Shown: piece by piece, positions 1-9,634 of the stretch
Layout: each line of letters starts with the position of its first letter
Position numbering within the stretch: the first letter of the stretch is position 1
Made by a program: the position numbers and the translations under genes
Notes under the pieces: generated by a model
What the model saw: the letters and a program-made list of their open reading frames with translations, nothing else
Databases searched by the model: none
What the model was told of the DNA's origin: nothing
Assembly: GCF_900142775.1 (NCBI RefSeq)
Contig: NZ_FRCC01000002.1
Coordinates: 62,001 to 126,000 of the forward strand
Direction: 5' to 3'
DNA length: 64,000 bases
Source of the DNA: Flavobacterium flevense
GTDB lineage: Bacteria > Bacteroidota > Bacteroidia > Flavobacteriales > Flavobacteriaceae

Positions 1-1173
1 TTAATTAATGATGTTTATTTATGGAAAGTTACCGGAGCTATTATTGCTGTAGCTGTAATAGGTAAGTTTTTAGGAAGCGCTCTGGCGGCCAGATTTGTGG
101 GGCAAAATTGGCATGATAGTTTGACTATTGGTGCTTTAATGAACACCAGAGGTTTGATGGAACTGATTGTTTTAAACATAGGTTTGGAACTAAAAGTATT
201 GACACCGGAAGTTTTTACAATGATGGTAATTATGGCATTAGTCACTACTTTTATGACAGGACCGGCATTAAATGTACTTAATTTTATTTTCAAAAATAAA
301 AACGAAACCGAATCAGTAGAAGCTGTTGATGAAAATAAATACCGGATTTTAATTTCGTTTGGAAATAACGAAAAAGGGAAATCGTTGCTGCGTTTGGCTA
401 ACAGCCTGACTAAAAAACAAAAATCGGCTTCGGTAATTACGGCGATGCATCTTTGTCAAAGTGATGAATTGCATTCATTTAATATGGAAGAAATAGAAAA
501 AGAAAGTTTCGAACCCATATTTGATGAGTCGGATCAATTAGGCGTGAAAGTGCTTTCTATTTTTAAAGTGACGAATGATATTGAAAATGAAATTGCCGAT
601 GTGGCTAACAGTGGCGAGTATGACTTACTTTTAGTAGGTTTGGGAAAATCTATTTTTGAAGGCAGTTTGCTGGGGAAAGTCATTGGTTTTACCAGCCGGA
701 TTATCAATCCGGATCGATTACTGGATAAATTCAAAGGTAAAGAAGGCTTATTTGAAAATTCACCCTTTGATGAAAGAACCCGACAAATTGTTGCCAAAAC
801 GAAGAAACCTTTAGGGATTTTAATAGATAATGATTTTGAAGCATTAAATGAGGTTTTTGTACCTATTTTAAAATCAGATGATGCAACATTAATGGATTAT
901 GTTCAAAAAATGATTGTCAATAACAATTCTAAAATCAATATTCTGGATCGAAATGATTTTGTGAAAAATAATTTTGTGATCCAAAGCACAGTCGTTACCT
1001 TGTTGCAAAAATTCCCTAATAACATCACTGTGATTACGGATACAGATTTAAATACTACTTTTTTTAAACAACAGGATTTAATGTTGATTAGTTTAGAAAG
1101 CTGGAAAAGCATCATTGATACTGAGGCTGACTGGCTAGTGGATGTTTCTTCTGTTTTAATTATAAAATCATAA
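1..1173 (+). CDS. Cation:proton antiporter, CPA2/Kef type, 3' part (5' end outside window)
   Basis: The frame is open from base 1, so the gene starts before the window. The first ~90 residues are the last membrane helices of a Na+/H+ exchanger domain, with the motif GALMNTRGLMELIVLNIG typical of KefB-like antiporters in the inner membrane. About 270 hydrophilic residues follow, resembling the cytoplasmic universal-stress-like tail found on Bacteroidota members of this family. The role would be exchange of Na+ or K+ for protons. The SMR gene begins 3 bases after the stop, so the two are probably co-transcribed. Family is clear; ion specificity is not. Confidence 0.85.
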   Translation, partial: LINDVYLWKVTGAIIAVAVIGKFLGSALAARFVGQNWHDSLTIGALMNTRGLMELIVLNIGLELKVLTPEVFTMMVIMALVTTFMTGPALNVLNFIFKNKNETESVEAVDENKYRILISFGNNEKGKSLLRLANSLTKKQKSASVITAMHLCQSDELHSFNMEEIEKESFEPIFDESDQLGVKVLSIFKVTNDIENEIADVANSGEYDLLLVGLGKSIFEGSLLGKVIGFTSRIINPDRLLDKFKGKEGLFENSPFDERTRQIVAKTKKPLGILIDNDFEALNEVFVPILKSDDATLMDYVQKMIVNNNSKINILDRNDFVKNNFVIQSTVVTLLQKFPNNITVITDTDLNTTFFKQQDLMLISLESWKSIIDTEADWLVDVSSVLIIKS

Positions 1174-1176
1174 AAA

Positions 1177-1506
1177 ATGAGTTGGATTTTATTGATAATA
1201 GGCGGATTATTTGAAGTAGCTTTTGCTTCTTGTCTTGGCAAAGCCAAAGAAACTACAGGGATGGAATCGGCCTGGTGGATGATTGGTTTTTTGTTGAGTT
1301 TAACGGTGAGTATGTTTTTATTATACAAAGCCACACAGGAATTGCCCATTGGGACTGCTTATGCGGTCTGGACAGGAATAGGAGCCGTAGGAACCGTTTT
1401 AGTGGGAATCTTTGTATTTAAAGAACCTGCCACTTTTTGGAGAATCTTTTTTATTAGTACGCTTATTGCTTCGATTATCGGGTTGAAGTTTGTGTCCACC
1501 CATTAA
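1177..1506 (+). CDS. Small multidrug resistance (SMR) family exporter, SugE/Gdx-like
   Basis: 109 residues and four hydrophobic helices, the standard SMR size. Glu13 in the first helix (GGLFEVAFA) is the conserved proton/substrate-coupling glutamate. The sequence WTGIGAVGTVLVGI in the third/fourth helix region is typical of the family. SMR proteins work as inner-membrane antiparallel dimers driven by the proton gradient. The SugE/Gdx branch exports guanidinium; assignment to that branch is inference. The gene follows the antiporter with a 3-base gap and overlaps the convergent DUF5686 gene by 4 bases at the stop codons. Confidence 0.85.
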   Translation: MSWILLIIGGLFEVAFASCLGKAKETTGMESAWWMIGFLLSLTVSMFLLYKATQELPIGTAYAVWTGIGAVGTVLVGIFVFKEPATFWRIFFISTLIASIIGLKFVSTH

Positions 1507-3995
1507 AATCCTAAATTCAGCACATAACTTAGTTTTATAGCAATATTGTCTTCAAATCTTGGTAATTGATTAGGACCGTAGCGGAAAAAAGTGGTTAAAC
1601 CCAAGCCGTTAAAAATTTGATTTAATTCGATACCTGATTCAAAAAAACCATCGTTTAAGGTTTTAAAATCAAGTCCTGCATGTTGCTCCGGATGATCTAA
1701 ATTCCCCCAGGCTGCTCGGGTAACTAAAACAAGCGAAGGCTTTACTTTCTGGAATAAAGTAACGCGGTTAAAAGCGTGTTTGAATTGGAAAAAAGCATAT
1801 TTATTAGAGAAAAATTCATTGAAAAACATAGTTTCGAAACTGTTTTTGCCCCCAAAAGTGATTCTTTTTAGAATATTTTCTTTAGTAATATTGTTAGGCG
1901 AAGTATTGTATAAATGTGTCAGTGGAACATCGCCCAGAGCATAACCCGCCTGAAAGAGCAAGCTTGTTTTCTGCCCATTTAAATATTTCTTTTCATATTC
2001 GGTTTTGAAATCAAATTTGCTGAAATTAAAATCATTACCCCATAACCTGCCTAATGTCTGGCTGTACTGGAAACTGAATTTTGGGAAACGTTTTTCGGTT
2101 TCAATCCGGTCTGTGGGTGTTTGCATAAAATCACTAAACGGGCTCCATTGTATAGAAACCATTGCGGTTGTCATGGTATAGGCTGTGTATAATTTCTCCT
2201 TATGCAGAAAGGCATAATCAAATTTGGGTTCAATCTCACTATGCGTAAGTTCCCAGATGCTTTCTGTTTTTGGGATTTTTTTAGTTTCAAAATAACTTTT
2301 CCAACTTACATAGTTGTAAAAAGTACTGATGTTAATAGGTCTAGGATCGTATATTTTAAAAGGCTTTTTTTCGGTTGAAAAAGTAGTACTCGCAATTTCT
2401 CTGACATCATCCGTATAGGCAAAACCCAACCAGGAATTAGCTTCTTTGTCCATTCTTACTGCGGCTCCAATACTTCCTTTAAAAGTCCCGTCTTTAGTCC
2501 CGTAAGCATAATAACCTTCAATTCTGAAATTTTTAGAAAGCCTTTCGTTCGTTACACCTCCTAATCCTAAACGGAATCCTTCGTAGTTGTTGTAACTGAA
2601 AATTTTACGTAAATCCATGTCAAAAAAACCAATGGGTAAATAGCCGTTGATGATTTTCTTGCCTAAACGAACTCGGCTGGCAATTTTTTTTCTTAAGGCA
2701 ATGCTGTCTAATTCACTATACGTTTTCTTAGAACGAATATCGATACTGTCTTTGCGATAGCTGTTCCAGAAAGACTCTTCTTTATCAAACGCATTTTGTT
2801 CAATTTCTACTGCAAAATAAGGGTTTTTAAGAACCGTGTTTTTGTTTTTTTCTATATCAAAATTATGACTTTCTGAACGCAGGTAGATATAATCAGAAGG
2901 TTGTTTTTTTCGGGATTTAAAATCATCTACGTCACCGTCAAATTGTATTGTTCCGCCAAAAATCCTGATGTCATCGTCATTTTTTCCTTTGATAATCCGG
3001 AAATTTTTATGAACAGGAAACCAGATATTTTCCTCGGGGAAATATTCAAATTCATGATTGCTGGTTATATTCAATAAACCTCTGATACGCAGCGTAGCTT
3101 TTGCAACAGCATAACTATTCTGATCAATATACAACACGCCTTCGAGCCCTTTGGATTTGCTTTTCTTTTTGTTTTTAAAGTAAACCATATAGGAATTTCT
3201 GCCGTTAATGGTTACGGTATCCAGTAATTTATAATGGTATTCCTCAGGAGCATTATCAGCAATTGGGCTGATGTACTTGGTCTCAAACAATTCGTATTTA
3301 GTATCATAAATAGAAAATGATTGCAGATTGAAAGATAAGATTTCGTACAGAGGTTGTTTTAAGCCTGCCATTTTGGTTCCTAAAATGGTTTCTTTTAAGG
3401 TGTTGTCAGTAAACTGAAACTGCGATATTTTTTCAGTTTGAAATAAATGCCTTGTGTTGACCGTGTTTTTAAATTTGTAATTCGTAGAATCTATTTTGTA
3501 ATAAATCCCTTTTTTAGTCCTTCTGACAATAATAGAATCAATTTGTCCCGAAATAGAATCCGGATTTGCTGAGACAATGAGTTTATTATAGGTTTTATAA
3601 GCAAAGTGAGGCAGCCTTTTTTGCGGATTATTATTGTCTTTTAGCGCGATTGTTTTGGTTATAATAGATAAAGCTGCATTCTCAGGATTAATTACAACTT
3701 CGTTTAAATGATCTGTTTTTTGCGTTAAAGATATCGTGTAAAAACCCGTATTTTTTTGGACATCCGTTTTTATTTTGGTGTAACCAATATAAGAAACAGT
3801 GAAAAAAGTAATGGGTGTTTTTGAAATAACAGCAAATTTTCCATCTACATCAGTAATGCTGTTGATGCCATTATTTGTGGTAATGGTGGCAAAAGCCAAA
3901 GCCTGATTAGAAGCAGATTCTTTTACAATTCCGTTGATTTGAAATTGTGCCTGAAGCGAAAGCGTAAAAAAGAATAACAAAAGTAGCTGCTTCAT
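1503..3995 (-). CDS. DUF5686 / carboxypeptidase-regulatory-like envelope protein
   Basis: About 830 residues. I chose the start at 3995 because it opens directly on a signal peptide (MKQLLLLFFFTLSLQAQ); an upstream in-frame ATG at 4043 would add 16 residues without signal character. After the signal come a CarboxypepD_reg-like domain (residues ~20-105) and a long DUF5686 region. The C-terminus is rich in aromatic beta strands and ends in a Phe (LSYVLNLGF), as in outer-membrane barrels. The likely location is the outer membrane; the function is unknown. A TAnnTTTG-type element lies at 4041-4048. Confidence 0.8.
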   Translation of the reverse strand: MKQLLLLFFFTLSLQAQFQINGIVKESASNQALAFATITTNNGINSITDVDGKFAVISKTPITFFTVSYIGYTKIKTDVQKNTGFYTISLTQKTDHLNEVVINPENAALSIITKTIALKDNNNPQKRLPHFAYKTYNKLIVSANPDSISGQIDSIIVRRTKKGIYYKIDSTNYKFKNTVNTRHLFQTEKISQFQFTDNTLKETILGTKMAGLKQPLYEILSFNLQSFSIYDTKYELFETKYISPIADNAPEEYHYKLLDTVTINGRNSYMVYFKNKKKSKSKGLEGVLYIDQNSYAVAKATLRIRGLLNITSNHEFEYFPEENIWFPVHKNFRIIKGKNDDDIRIFGGTIQFDGDVDDFKSRKKQPSDYIYLRSESHNFDIEKNKNTVLKNPYFAVEIEQNAFDKEESFWNSYRKDSIDIRSKKTYSELDSIALRKKIASRVRLGKKIINGYLPIGFFDMDLRKIFSYNNYEGFRLGLGGVTNERLSKNFRIEGYYAYGTKDGTFKGSIGAAVRMDKEANSWLGFAYTDDVREIASTTFSTEKKPFKIYDPRPINISTFYNYVSWKSYFETKKIPKTESIWELTHSEIEPKFDYAFLHKEKLYTAYTMTTAMVSIQWSPFSDFMQTPTDRIETEKRFPKFSFQYSQTLGRLWGNDFNFSKFDFKTEYEKKYLNGQKTSLLFQAGYALGDVPLTHLYNTSPNNITKENILKRITFGGKNSFETMFFNEFFSNKYAFFQFKHAFNRVTLFQKVKPSLVLVTRAAWGNLDHPEQHAGLDFKTLNDGFFESGIELNQIFNGLGLTTFFRYGPNQLPRFEDNIAIKLSYVLNLGF

Positions 3996-4040
3996 AGGGA
4001 ATGTTTGTAGCAAAACGCTTGTAAATCGGTTTTGGTATGG

Positions 4041-4048
4041 CAAAAGTA
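4041..4048 (-). promoter_or_regulatory. Bacteroidota -7 promoter element (TACTTTTG)
   Basis: Matches the TAnnTTTG consensus on the minus strand, about 45 bases before the chosen start of the DUF5686 gene. No convincing -33 box is visible. This supports the start at 3995, since the ATG at 4043 would lie inside the promoter. Confidence 0.45.
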
Positions 4049-4055
4049 AGAATAA

Positions 4056-4093
4056 AAAATCCGTCCTGATAAACTATCGGAACGGATTTTTGA
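4056..4093. other. Orphan terminator-like hairpin between divergent genes
   Basis: An outer stem AAAATCCGT/ACGGATTTT encloses a second partly paired segment containing CTGATAAACTATCGG. T- or A-runs flank both sides, so it looks like a bidirectional terminator, yet no gene ends here: it lies between the divergent DUF5686 and MORN genes. It may be left from a lost gene or act in the 5' leader. Confidence 0.4.
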
Positions 4094-4185
4094 ATGTTTG
4101 AAAATATTCAAAATTCCCTTTTGAGCCAAGACGGGAAGTTTTTTGTTTGAAATAGTTTTTTCTTACAAACTAAACTTAAATTTTA

Positions 4186-4193
4186 TATATTTG
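4186..4193 (+). promoter_or_regulatory. -7 promoter element (TATATTTG)
   Basis: Exact TAnnTTTG match 29 bases before the ATG of the MORN gene. The expected -33 TTG at normal spacing is not evident. Confidence 0.5.
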
Positions 4194-4221
4194 GAATTGA
4201 CAAAACTAAAACCAACTCCTA

Positions 4222-5274
4222 ATGACCAGAAACGTAATCTTCCTTTTATTAGTTAGTATTATTTGCAATGCGCAAAACACAACAATAACTACAACTGGAA
4301 AAGACTCCATCTCGATTTGTCCTTTTCCTAACAATTGTGGTTATTACAAAGGAGAATACACCATTCAAAACGGAAAAAATGAAGCCAATGGAAAAGGTAA
4401 AGCAAATTTACGTGGTGGTATTGCCGAGGGCAACTGGAAAAACAATAGACTAGAAGGTTATGGAACTTATGAAGTTAAAAATGGATATAAATATAGTGGC
4501 AATTTTAAAGATGGCTATTTTTTCGGGCAAGGCTCAATAATTTATAATATTGGTACTAAATATGTTGGCGAATGGAAAGACAGTAAATTCTACGGACAAG
4601 GTGTTTTTTACACATCAAATGGCACTAAATATGCTGGCAAATGGAGTTCTGGTATAGGTAATGACTTAGGATTTGTTATTTTCATAAAAAACTCAATGTA
4701 TACCGGCACCAAATATAACGGTAAAGGAACTAGAATAAACCAAAATGGAGATGTTTATACAGGCGATTTTAAAGATGGAAAATCAAATGGTCAAGGAACT
4801 AGAAAATACCCAAATGGAGCTGTTTATACAGGTGAATTTAAAGATGGAAAACCAAATGGTCAAGGAATAGAAACTTATAGAAATGGCTTGAAATATAATG
4901 GTCAATGGAAAGATGGTAAATTTGACGGCAAAGGAACGTTTATAAACATTAGTGAAAAATACAATTATACAGGCTATTGGAAAGATGGTAGAATGAATGG
5001 TCAAGGGACTATCGACTATACAAATGGAGAAAAATATTCTGGTGAATGGAAAGAAGGCAGTCGAACAGGACAAGGAACTTATACCTGGCCTAATGGTGAT
5101 AAATACGTTGGTTCGTTTTTAAACTTCAAACAAAATGGGCAAGGAACTATGACTTACTCTAATGGAGAAAAATTTGTTGGCGAATGGAAAGACCACAAAG
5201 AATTCAACGGAATCCTCTATAAAGCTAATGGTGAACCGAAAGCCAGTTATAAAGATGGTGTTCTAACAGAGTAA
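4222..5274 (+). CDS. Exported MORN-repeat protein
   Basis: 350 residues. A signal peptide (MTRNVIFLLLVSIICNA) is followed by about eleven MORN repeats of roughly 23 residues, with cores such as YTGEFKDGKPNGQGT and YSGEWKEGSRTGQGT. MORN repeats form extended beta-hairpin strips that bind proteins or lipids; no catalytic domain is attached. The middle of the chain (residues ~150-170) is less regular. The signal peptide implies periplasmic or surface location. The gene stands alone with its own promoter-like element and the partner is unknown. Confidence 0.8.
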   Translation: MTRNVIFLLLVSIICNAQNTTITTTGKDSISICPFPNNCGYYKGEYTIQNGKNEANGKGKANLRGGIAEGNWKNNRLEGYGTYEVKNGYKYSGNFKDGYFFGQGSIIYNIGTKYVGEWKDSKFYGQGVFYTSNGTKYAGKWSSGIGNDLGFVIFIKNSMYTGTKYNGKGTRINQNGDVYTGDFKDGKSNGQGTRKYPNGAVYTGEFKDGKPNGQGIETYRNGLKYNGQWKDGKFDGKGTFINISEKYNYTGYWKDGRMNGQGTIDYTNGEKYSGEWKEGSRTGQGTYTWPNGDKYVGSFLNFKQNGQGTMTYSNGEKFVGEWKDHKEFNGILYKANGEPKASYKDGVLTE

Positions 5275-5488
5275 AACCGCTACTATTTCATCAAAAAAAA
5301 CACTTCTTTTTTTATAAAAAACAAAAAGAAACTTCGCAATACCTATAATTAGACAATAGTTCTTCATCGAATGGGCTGCTGTGGAAAAAAAACTTATTTT
5401 TACTCAAGACCACCTAAAAATCTCATTAAAAAGGGGTTTTAAAAACAGGTCTTAGCACTAATAATACCACTAACTAGCACATTACGAT

Positions 5489-8107
5489 ATGGGGCAAACC
5501 AATTCAGAAAAAGGAAGATTAGCCGTTACTGATAATTACAGAAATTGGAAAAAATGGGGTCCCTATTTAGCCGAAAGACAATGGGGAACCGTTCGGGAAG
5601 ATTACAGTGAGCACGGAGAAGCATGGGAATTTATAGACCATGACAAAGCACGAAGCAATGCCTACCGCTGGGGAGAAGAAGGCATTGGGGGTTTTTGCGA
5701 TTCAAGAGAAATTGTATGTCTGGCACCCGCTTTTTGGAACGGAAAAGATCCTATTTTAAAAGAACGCTTATTTGGTTTAACCAATAATCAGGGAAATCAT
5801 GGTGAAGATGTCAAAGAATTGTATTTCCACCAGGTTTCGACACCCACTCATACTTACAACAAATACCTGTATAAGTATCCACAAAATGAATTTCCTTACG
5901 GAGAAATAGTCAACAACAACCGTCGCAGCCGCGAGGAACCTGAATTTGAACTTTTAGACAGCGAAGCCTTTAAAAACAACGCCTATTTTGATTGTTATAT
6001 CGAATATGCCAAAGGTGGTGTCGAAGATATTCTGATGAAAGTGACCGTGGTAAACAGAGGAAGTGAAATTGCTAAAATTCACGTACTTCCGCATTATTGG
6101 TTTCGTAATTTCTGGAAACACAATGACAGACACCCACGACCTAATATGGAATCGGTTTCTGAAAATGTGGTGCTTTCTAAAAGCAGCCGTATTGAAGATT
6201 ATTATTTATATCATGAAGACGGAAAGCAATTGTTTTGTGAAAACGAAACAAACAACGAACGTATTTACAAGTTTGACAACGAATACGATTATGTCAAAGA
6301 CGGGATTAACAATCATGTCGTAAACGGAGAACCCACTGTAAACCCGAATAAAACCGGAACAAAAACTGCTATCTGGTATGAACTGGACTTAAAAGCAGGT
6401 GAGGAAAAAAGTATCAGACTCCGTTTAAGCAACCTCAAATTAGAAAATCCATGGATTGATTTTGAAAGTATTTTTGACCAACGAAAAACAGAATGCGAAG
6501 CTTTTTATAACGAAATTATAAACGAAAAAATCCCCGAAACGCATCGTGCGATTGCTAAAAGTGCTTTCTCAGGATTGTTATGGACCAAGCAGTTTTATTA
6601 TAATGATGTTTTCAAATGGCTTTTTGGCGGTCCTAAAGAAGACCAGCCTAATCGTTCTAATATGCGCAATTATTCCTGGCAACACCTTACTAATCGCCAT
6701 GTCATTTCCATGCCTGACAAATGGGAATATCCGTGGTATGCCGCTTGGGATTTGGCTTTTCACATGGCTTCTTTTGTCGAAATCGATCCTTATTTTGCTA
6801 AGCAACAGTTGCTGCTGGTTTTACAGGAAAGCTATATGCATCCTAATGGTCAGATTCCGGCTTATGAATGGAATTTTAGCGATGTGAATCCTCCTGTACA
6901 TTCGTGGGCAGTGTGGACCGTTTATGAAAAAGACAAAAAACGCACCGGACAGGCCGATACTCCATTTCTGGAAAAAGCATTCCAGAAACTCCTGATCAAC
7001 TTTACCTGGTGGGTAAACCAAAAAGATACCAGCGGAACCGATTTATTCGAAGGCGGATTTTTAGGTCTAGATAACATTGGGGTTTTTGACCGCAATCACA
7101 TGCCGGAAGGAATTAAGAAAATGCAACAAGCCGATGCTACCAGCTGGATGGCAATGTTCTCGCTGAATATGCTTCGCATGTCACTCGAACTGGCAAAAAC
7201 TAACAAAATTTACGAAGAAGTATCCGCTAAGTTTTTCCGACACTTTTTAAACATTGCCTGGGCGATGCACCATATTGGAAAAAAAGACATTTCGCTCTGG
7301 GACGACCAGGACAATTTTTATTATGATGTTGTCGAAATGTCCAATGGTAAAACCGAGCGTTTAAAAGTACGTTCTCTAGTAGGCGTTATTCCTCTGTTTG
7401 CTGTCGAAATCATGCATAAAGATCTGTTTGAAGAATTAAAAGATTTTAGAAAACGAGCTAATGAAATTATCCGAACCCGCCCCGATCTGGCTTCGTTGAT
7501 TTCTAATTTAGAAAAAGCCAATCCCGAAGGGAATTTTCTGTTCTCCATCATGCGTGGTTTTAGGTTAGAACATTTGCTGAAACGCCTACTGGATGAAAAT
7601 GAATTCCTGTCCGATTATGGAATCCGTTCGCTTTCTAAATTCCATAAAGATCATCCGTTTGTGTTTAATGGGTCGCACCAAATCCAGTATGAACCGGGCG
7701 AAAGCCGTTCGGCTATGTTTGGCGGAAACTCTAATTGGCGTGGCCCTATCTGGATGCCTCTCAATTACATGATTATTACGTCGTTACGTAAATACTATAC
7801 TTTTTATGGCCCCACCTATATCTATGAATTCCCAACGGGTTCAGGCAATAAACTGAATTTAAAAGAAATTGCTAACGAATTGACCAAACGATTAATCAGG
7901 CTGTTTGAAAGAAACGGAGAAGGTAAATTTCAATACCATTCTGATGATCACGACAAGCATTTTGCTAACGATGAACATTTTAGAAACGAACATTTATTCT
8001 ACGAATTCTTTGATGGTGACAACGGTAAAGGACTCGGTGCTTCCCACCAAACCGGATGGACGGCATTGATTGCTAACCTGATCTTGGAAATGGAGGATAA
8101 TAGTTAA
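5489..8107 (+). CDS. GH63-family (MGH1-like) glucosidase
   Basis: 872 residues with no signal peptide, so probably cytoplasmic. It matches the large Bacteroidota/cyanobacterial 'glucosidase' branch related to GH63 and mannosylglycerate hydrolase (MGH1-like). Visible family landmarks are WYAAWDLAFHMASF (the Asp is the expected general acid) and SAMFGGNSNWRGPIWMPLNY in the (alpha/alpha)6 barrel. The substrate is probably an alpha-glucosidic oligosaccharide or glycoside; this is inference. A strong terminator follows the stop. The gene is not adjacent to the starch PUL but may act on the same kind of sugar. Confidence 0.8.
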   Translation: MGQTNSEKGRLAVTDNYRNWKKWGPYLAERQWGTVREDYSEHGEAWEFIDHDKARSNAYRWGEEGIGGFCDSREIVCLAPAFWNGKDPILKERLFGLTNNQGNHGEDVKELYFHQVSTPTHTYNKYLYKYPQNEFPYGEIVNNNRRSREEPEFELLDSEAFKNNAYFDCYIEYAKGGVEDILMKVTVVNRGSEIAKIHVLPHYWFRNFWKHNDRHPRPNMESVSENVVLSKSSRIEDYYLYHEDGKQLFCENETNNERIYKFDNEYDYVKDGINNHVVNGEPTVNPNKTGTKTAIWYELDLKAGEEKSIRLRLSNLKLENPWIDFESIFDQRKTECEAFYNEIINEKIPETHRAIAKSAFSGLLWTKQFYYNDVFKWLFGGPKEDQPNRSNMRNYSWQHLTNRHVISMPDKWEYPWYAAWDLAFHMASFVEIDPYFAKQQLLLVLQESYMHPNGQIPAYEWNFSDVNPPVHSWAVWTVYEKDKKRTGQADTPFLEKAFQKLLINFTWWVNQKDTSGTDLFEGGFLGLDNIGVFDRNHMPEGIKKMQQADATSWMAMFSLNMLRMSLELAKTNKIYEEVSAKFFRHFLNIAWAMHHIGKKDISLWDDQDNFYYDVVEMSNGKTERLKVRSLVGVIPLFAVEIMHKDLFEELKDFRKRANEIIRTRPDLASLISNLEKANPEGNFLFSIMRGFRLEHLLKRLLDENEFLSDYGIRSLSKFHKDHPFVFNGSHQIQYEPGESRSAMFGGNSNWRGPIWMPLNYMIITSLRKYYTFYGPTYIYEFPTGSGNKLNLKEIANELTKRLIRLFERNGEGKFQYHSDDHDKHFANDEHFRNEHLFYEFFDGDNGKGLGASHQTGWTALIANLILEMEDNS

Positions 8108-8127
8108 ATAACTTTTATAAATTGAAG

Positions 8128-8172
8128 AAATCCCATCTTGTTTTTAGTAACGAGATGGGATTTTTAGTTTTT
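8128..8172 (+). terminator. Rho-independent terminator after the GH63 gene
   Basis: An 11-bp perfect stem, AAATCCCATCT (8128-8138) with AGATGGGATTT (8153-8163), followed by a long T-rich tract. Confidence 0.8.
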
Positions 8173-8185
8173 TTTTACAAGAATA

Positions 8186-9244
8186 TTAATACTTGTATTT
8201 AAATTGATTTACAACAAAATACTGAGCAGTTTGATCTATTTCTGATTCTTTAAATTCGACCACATCTATAAATGGATAGAATATAACAACATATCCTAAA
8301 TTTAATTTCTCAAAACCTTTAGATTGTTTTATTTCATCGTTAAAAAAATCTTTAAAATTAGGTGTGGCTTCTAAAATTAATGTTTTAGCCATTTCTTCTG
8401 AATACTTAACTTTTTTGTCTTTAGATTCATATAAAACATTAAATACTTCATATCTATTTTTATCCTTTTTGTTTTTTACTAATCTAATTCTTTGAGTCCA
8501 TGATTTATAATCCGATTCAAATTTTATGTCAAAACCAGAACAATCATCTTCAATTAAACTTTTTAAAATATCATCTGGAATTTCTATTTCTTGATAATAT
8601 TTATTTACATAAAGTTTTCTGAACAAATGATTATAAAACAAGGTGATATTTGTTGGATTTAATTTAAGAGTTGCATAATATTTAGCTATTTCTTCTTTAC
8701 TCAAATTTAAATAATTTTTAACAAAAGAAATTTCTACATTCAAATAGGGAATTCCATATTCACCTTCTAAATATATTTGTAACTTATTATCCTCTATTTT
8801 GATGTAAGGATAACTATTTCCACCTGTCAATCTGGAAATCATTTCAGTTTGTGATTTTAATATTTCATTTTTAGCCTTGAGTGTTGTTTTTAAATTATCT
8901 ATGATAGCTTGATAATTTTCATTATCATTTTCAAGACCTATTATAGTGTTACCATAAGTTTTTTCTAGTTTTTTATAAGCTTTATTTGCAGCTTTTTGAT
9001 CAATTTTGGCTCTATCACTTAATTCATTGAGGTTATTAATTGTTTCTTCTCCAGTTTTTATTAATTCTACTGTATTTGTTCTCAATTCTTCTTTAGTTTT
9101 TCCGTCCGCTTTTGAGATAAAAAATTGACCTATTGCACTAAAAAATAATAAGAATAGGATTATTGCTTCCCAAGGTAAATTTTTAAAATATTCATATCCT
9201 GATGAAATTATATTGATTAGTTGCATAAATTTTTTCTTTATCAC
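8186..9244 (-). CDS. Unrecognised membrane-anchored coiled-coil protein
   Basis: 352 residues, not recognised. One hydrophobic helix (residues ~28-45, AIILFLLFFSAIGQFFI) is followed by a charged helical stretch (~50-145) with coiled-coil character. A C-terminal region of mixed sheet/helix (~150-352) has no motif I know. The start could be Met1 or Met7 (MQLINIIS). A TAnnTTTG-type element (TATGTTTG) lies at 9267-9274. It stands alone between the GH63 gene and a repeat-filled intergenic region. The composition is very AT-rich and Lys/Asn-rich compared with the housekeeping genes, so acquisition by transfer is possible. Confidence 0.6.
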   Translation of the reverse strand: MIKKKFMQLINIISSGYEYFKNLPWEAIILFLLFFSAIGQFFISKADGKTKEELRTNTVELIKTGEETINNLNELSDRAKIDQKAANKAYKKLEKTYGNTIIGLENDNENYQAIIDNLKTTLKAKNEILKSQTEMISRLTGGNSYPYIKIEDNKLQIYLEGEYGIPYLNVEISFVKNYLNLSKEEIAKYYATLKLNPTNITLFYNHLFRKLYVNKYYQEIEIPDDILKSLIEDDCSGFDIKFESDYKSWTQRIRLVKNKKDKNRYEVFNVLYESKDKKVKYSEEMAKTLILEATPNFKDFFNDEIKQSKGFEKLNLGYVVIFYPFIDVVEFKESEIDQTAQYFVVNQFKYKY

Positions 9245-9266
9245 TTTTACTATTTTTTATCATATT

Positions 9267-9274
9267 CAAACATA
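9267..9274 (-). promoter_or_regulatory. -7 promoter element (TATGTTTG)
   Basis: TAnnTTTG match on the minus strand, 23 bases upstream of the ATG of the coiled-coil protein gene. Confidence 0.4.
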
Positions 9275-9343
9275 CACTTTTTTTTACAAAAAATCACTTC
9301 AACTGGTTCTCGATTACATCAAGCACCTATTTAAATAAAAACC

Positions 9344-9622
9344 GTAGCGTTTCTAACGCGGATAATCAAAACAGAAATAACCTGAAATATTATATTCCAT
9401 ACTTACGGCATTTAAAAAATGCACCTTCAATTGCGGATGGATTAAAATCCATCCCTACAAAATATTACGAGCCTATGGCTCTTGGACATGCTTTTATAAA
9501 ACGAATTAAATTTTTACAATCGATTTCCACAGAAAAGTTCCGTAGGAACGATACATCTTGTAGCCCCGAAATTTATTTCGGGGAAAACATGATACGCATT
9601 AGAAAGTCCCGTAGGGACGATA
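9344..9622. repeat. Hairpin-rich intergenic repeat, unit 1
   Basis: First of two imperfect tandem units of about 280 bp, 291 bp apart at their left ends. Each unit carries a fixed series of short perfect palindromes: GGATGGATT-AA-AATCCATCC, GAGCC-n3-GGCTC, GTTCC-GTA-GGAAC, CCCCGAAAT-TT-ATTTCGGGG and GTCCC-GTA-GGGAC. The unit opens with GTAGCGTTTCTAACG and a conserved run TAATCAAAAC. Short open frames inside are by-products of the repeat. The pattern resembles REP/BIME-type elements. The gene-free stretch 9245-10182 holds these units, a fragment of a CCAC-type repeat near 9931-9963, and the structured element at 10013. Confidence 0.75.
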
Positions 9623-9634
9623 AATAAATCGTTA

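Noticed and set aside
1100..1180. Guanidine riboswitch before the SMR exporter
   Set aside because: The SMR gene starts 3 bases after the antiporter stop, leaving no room for a leader riboswitch.
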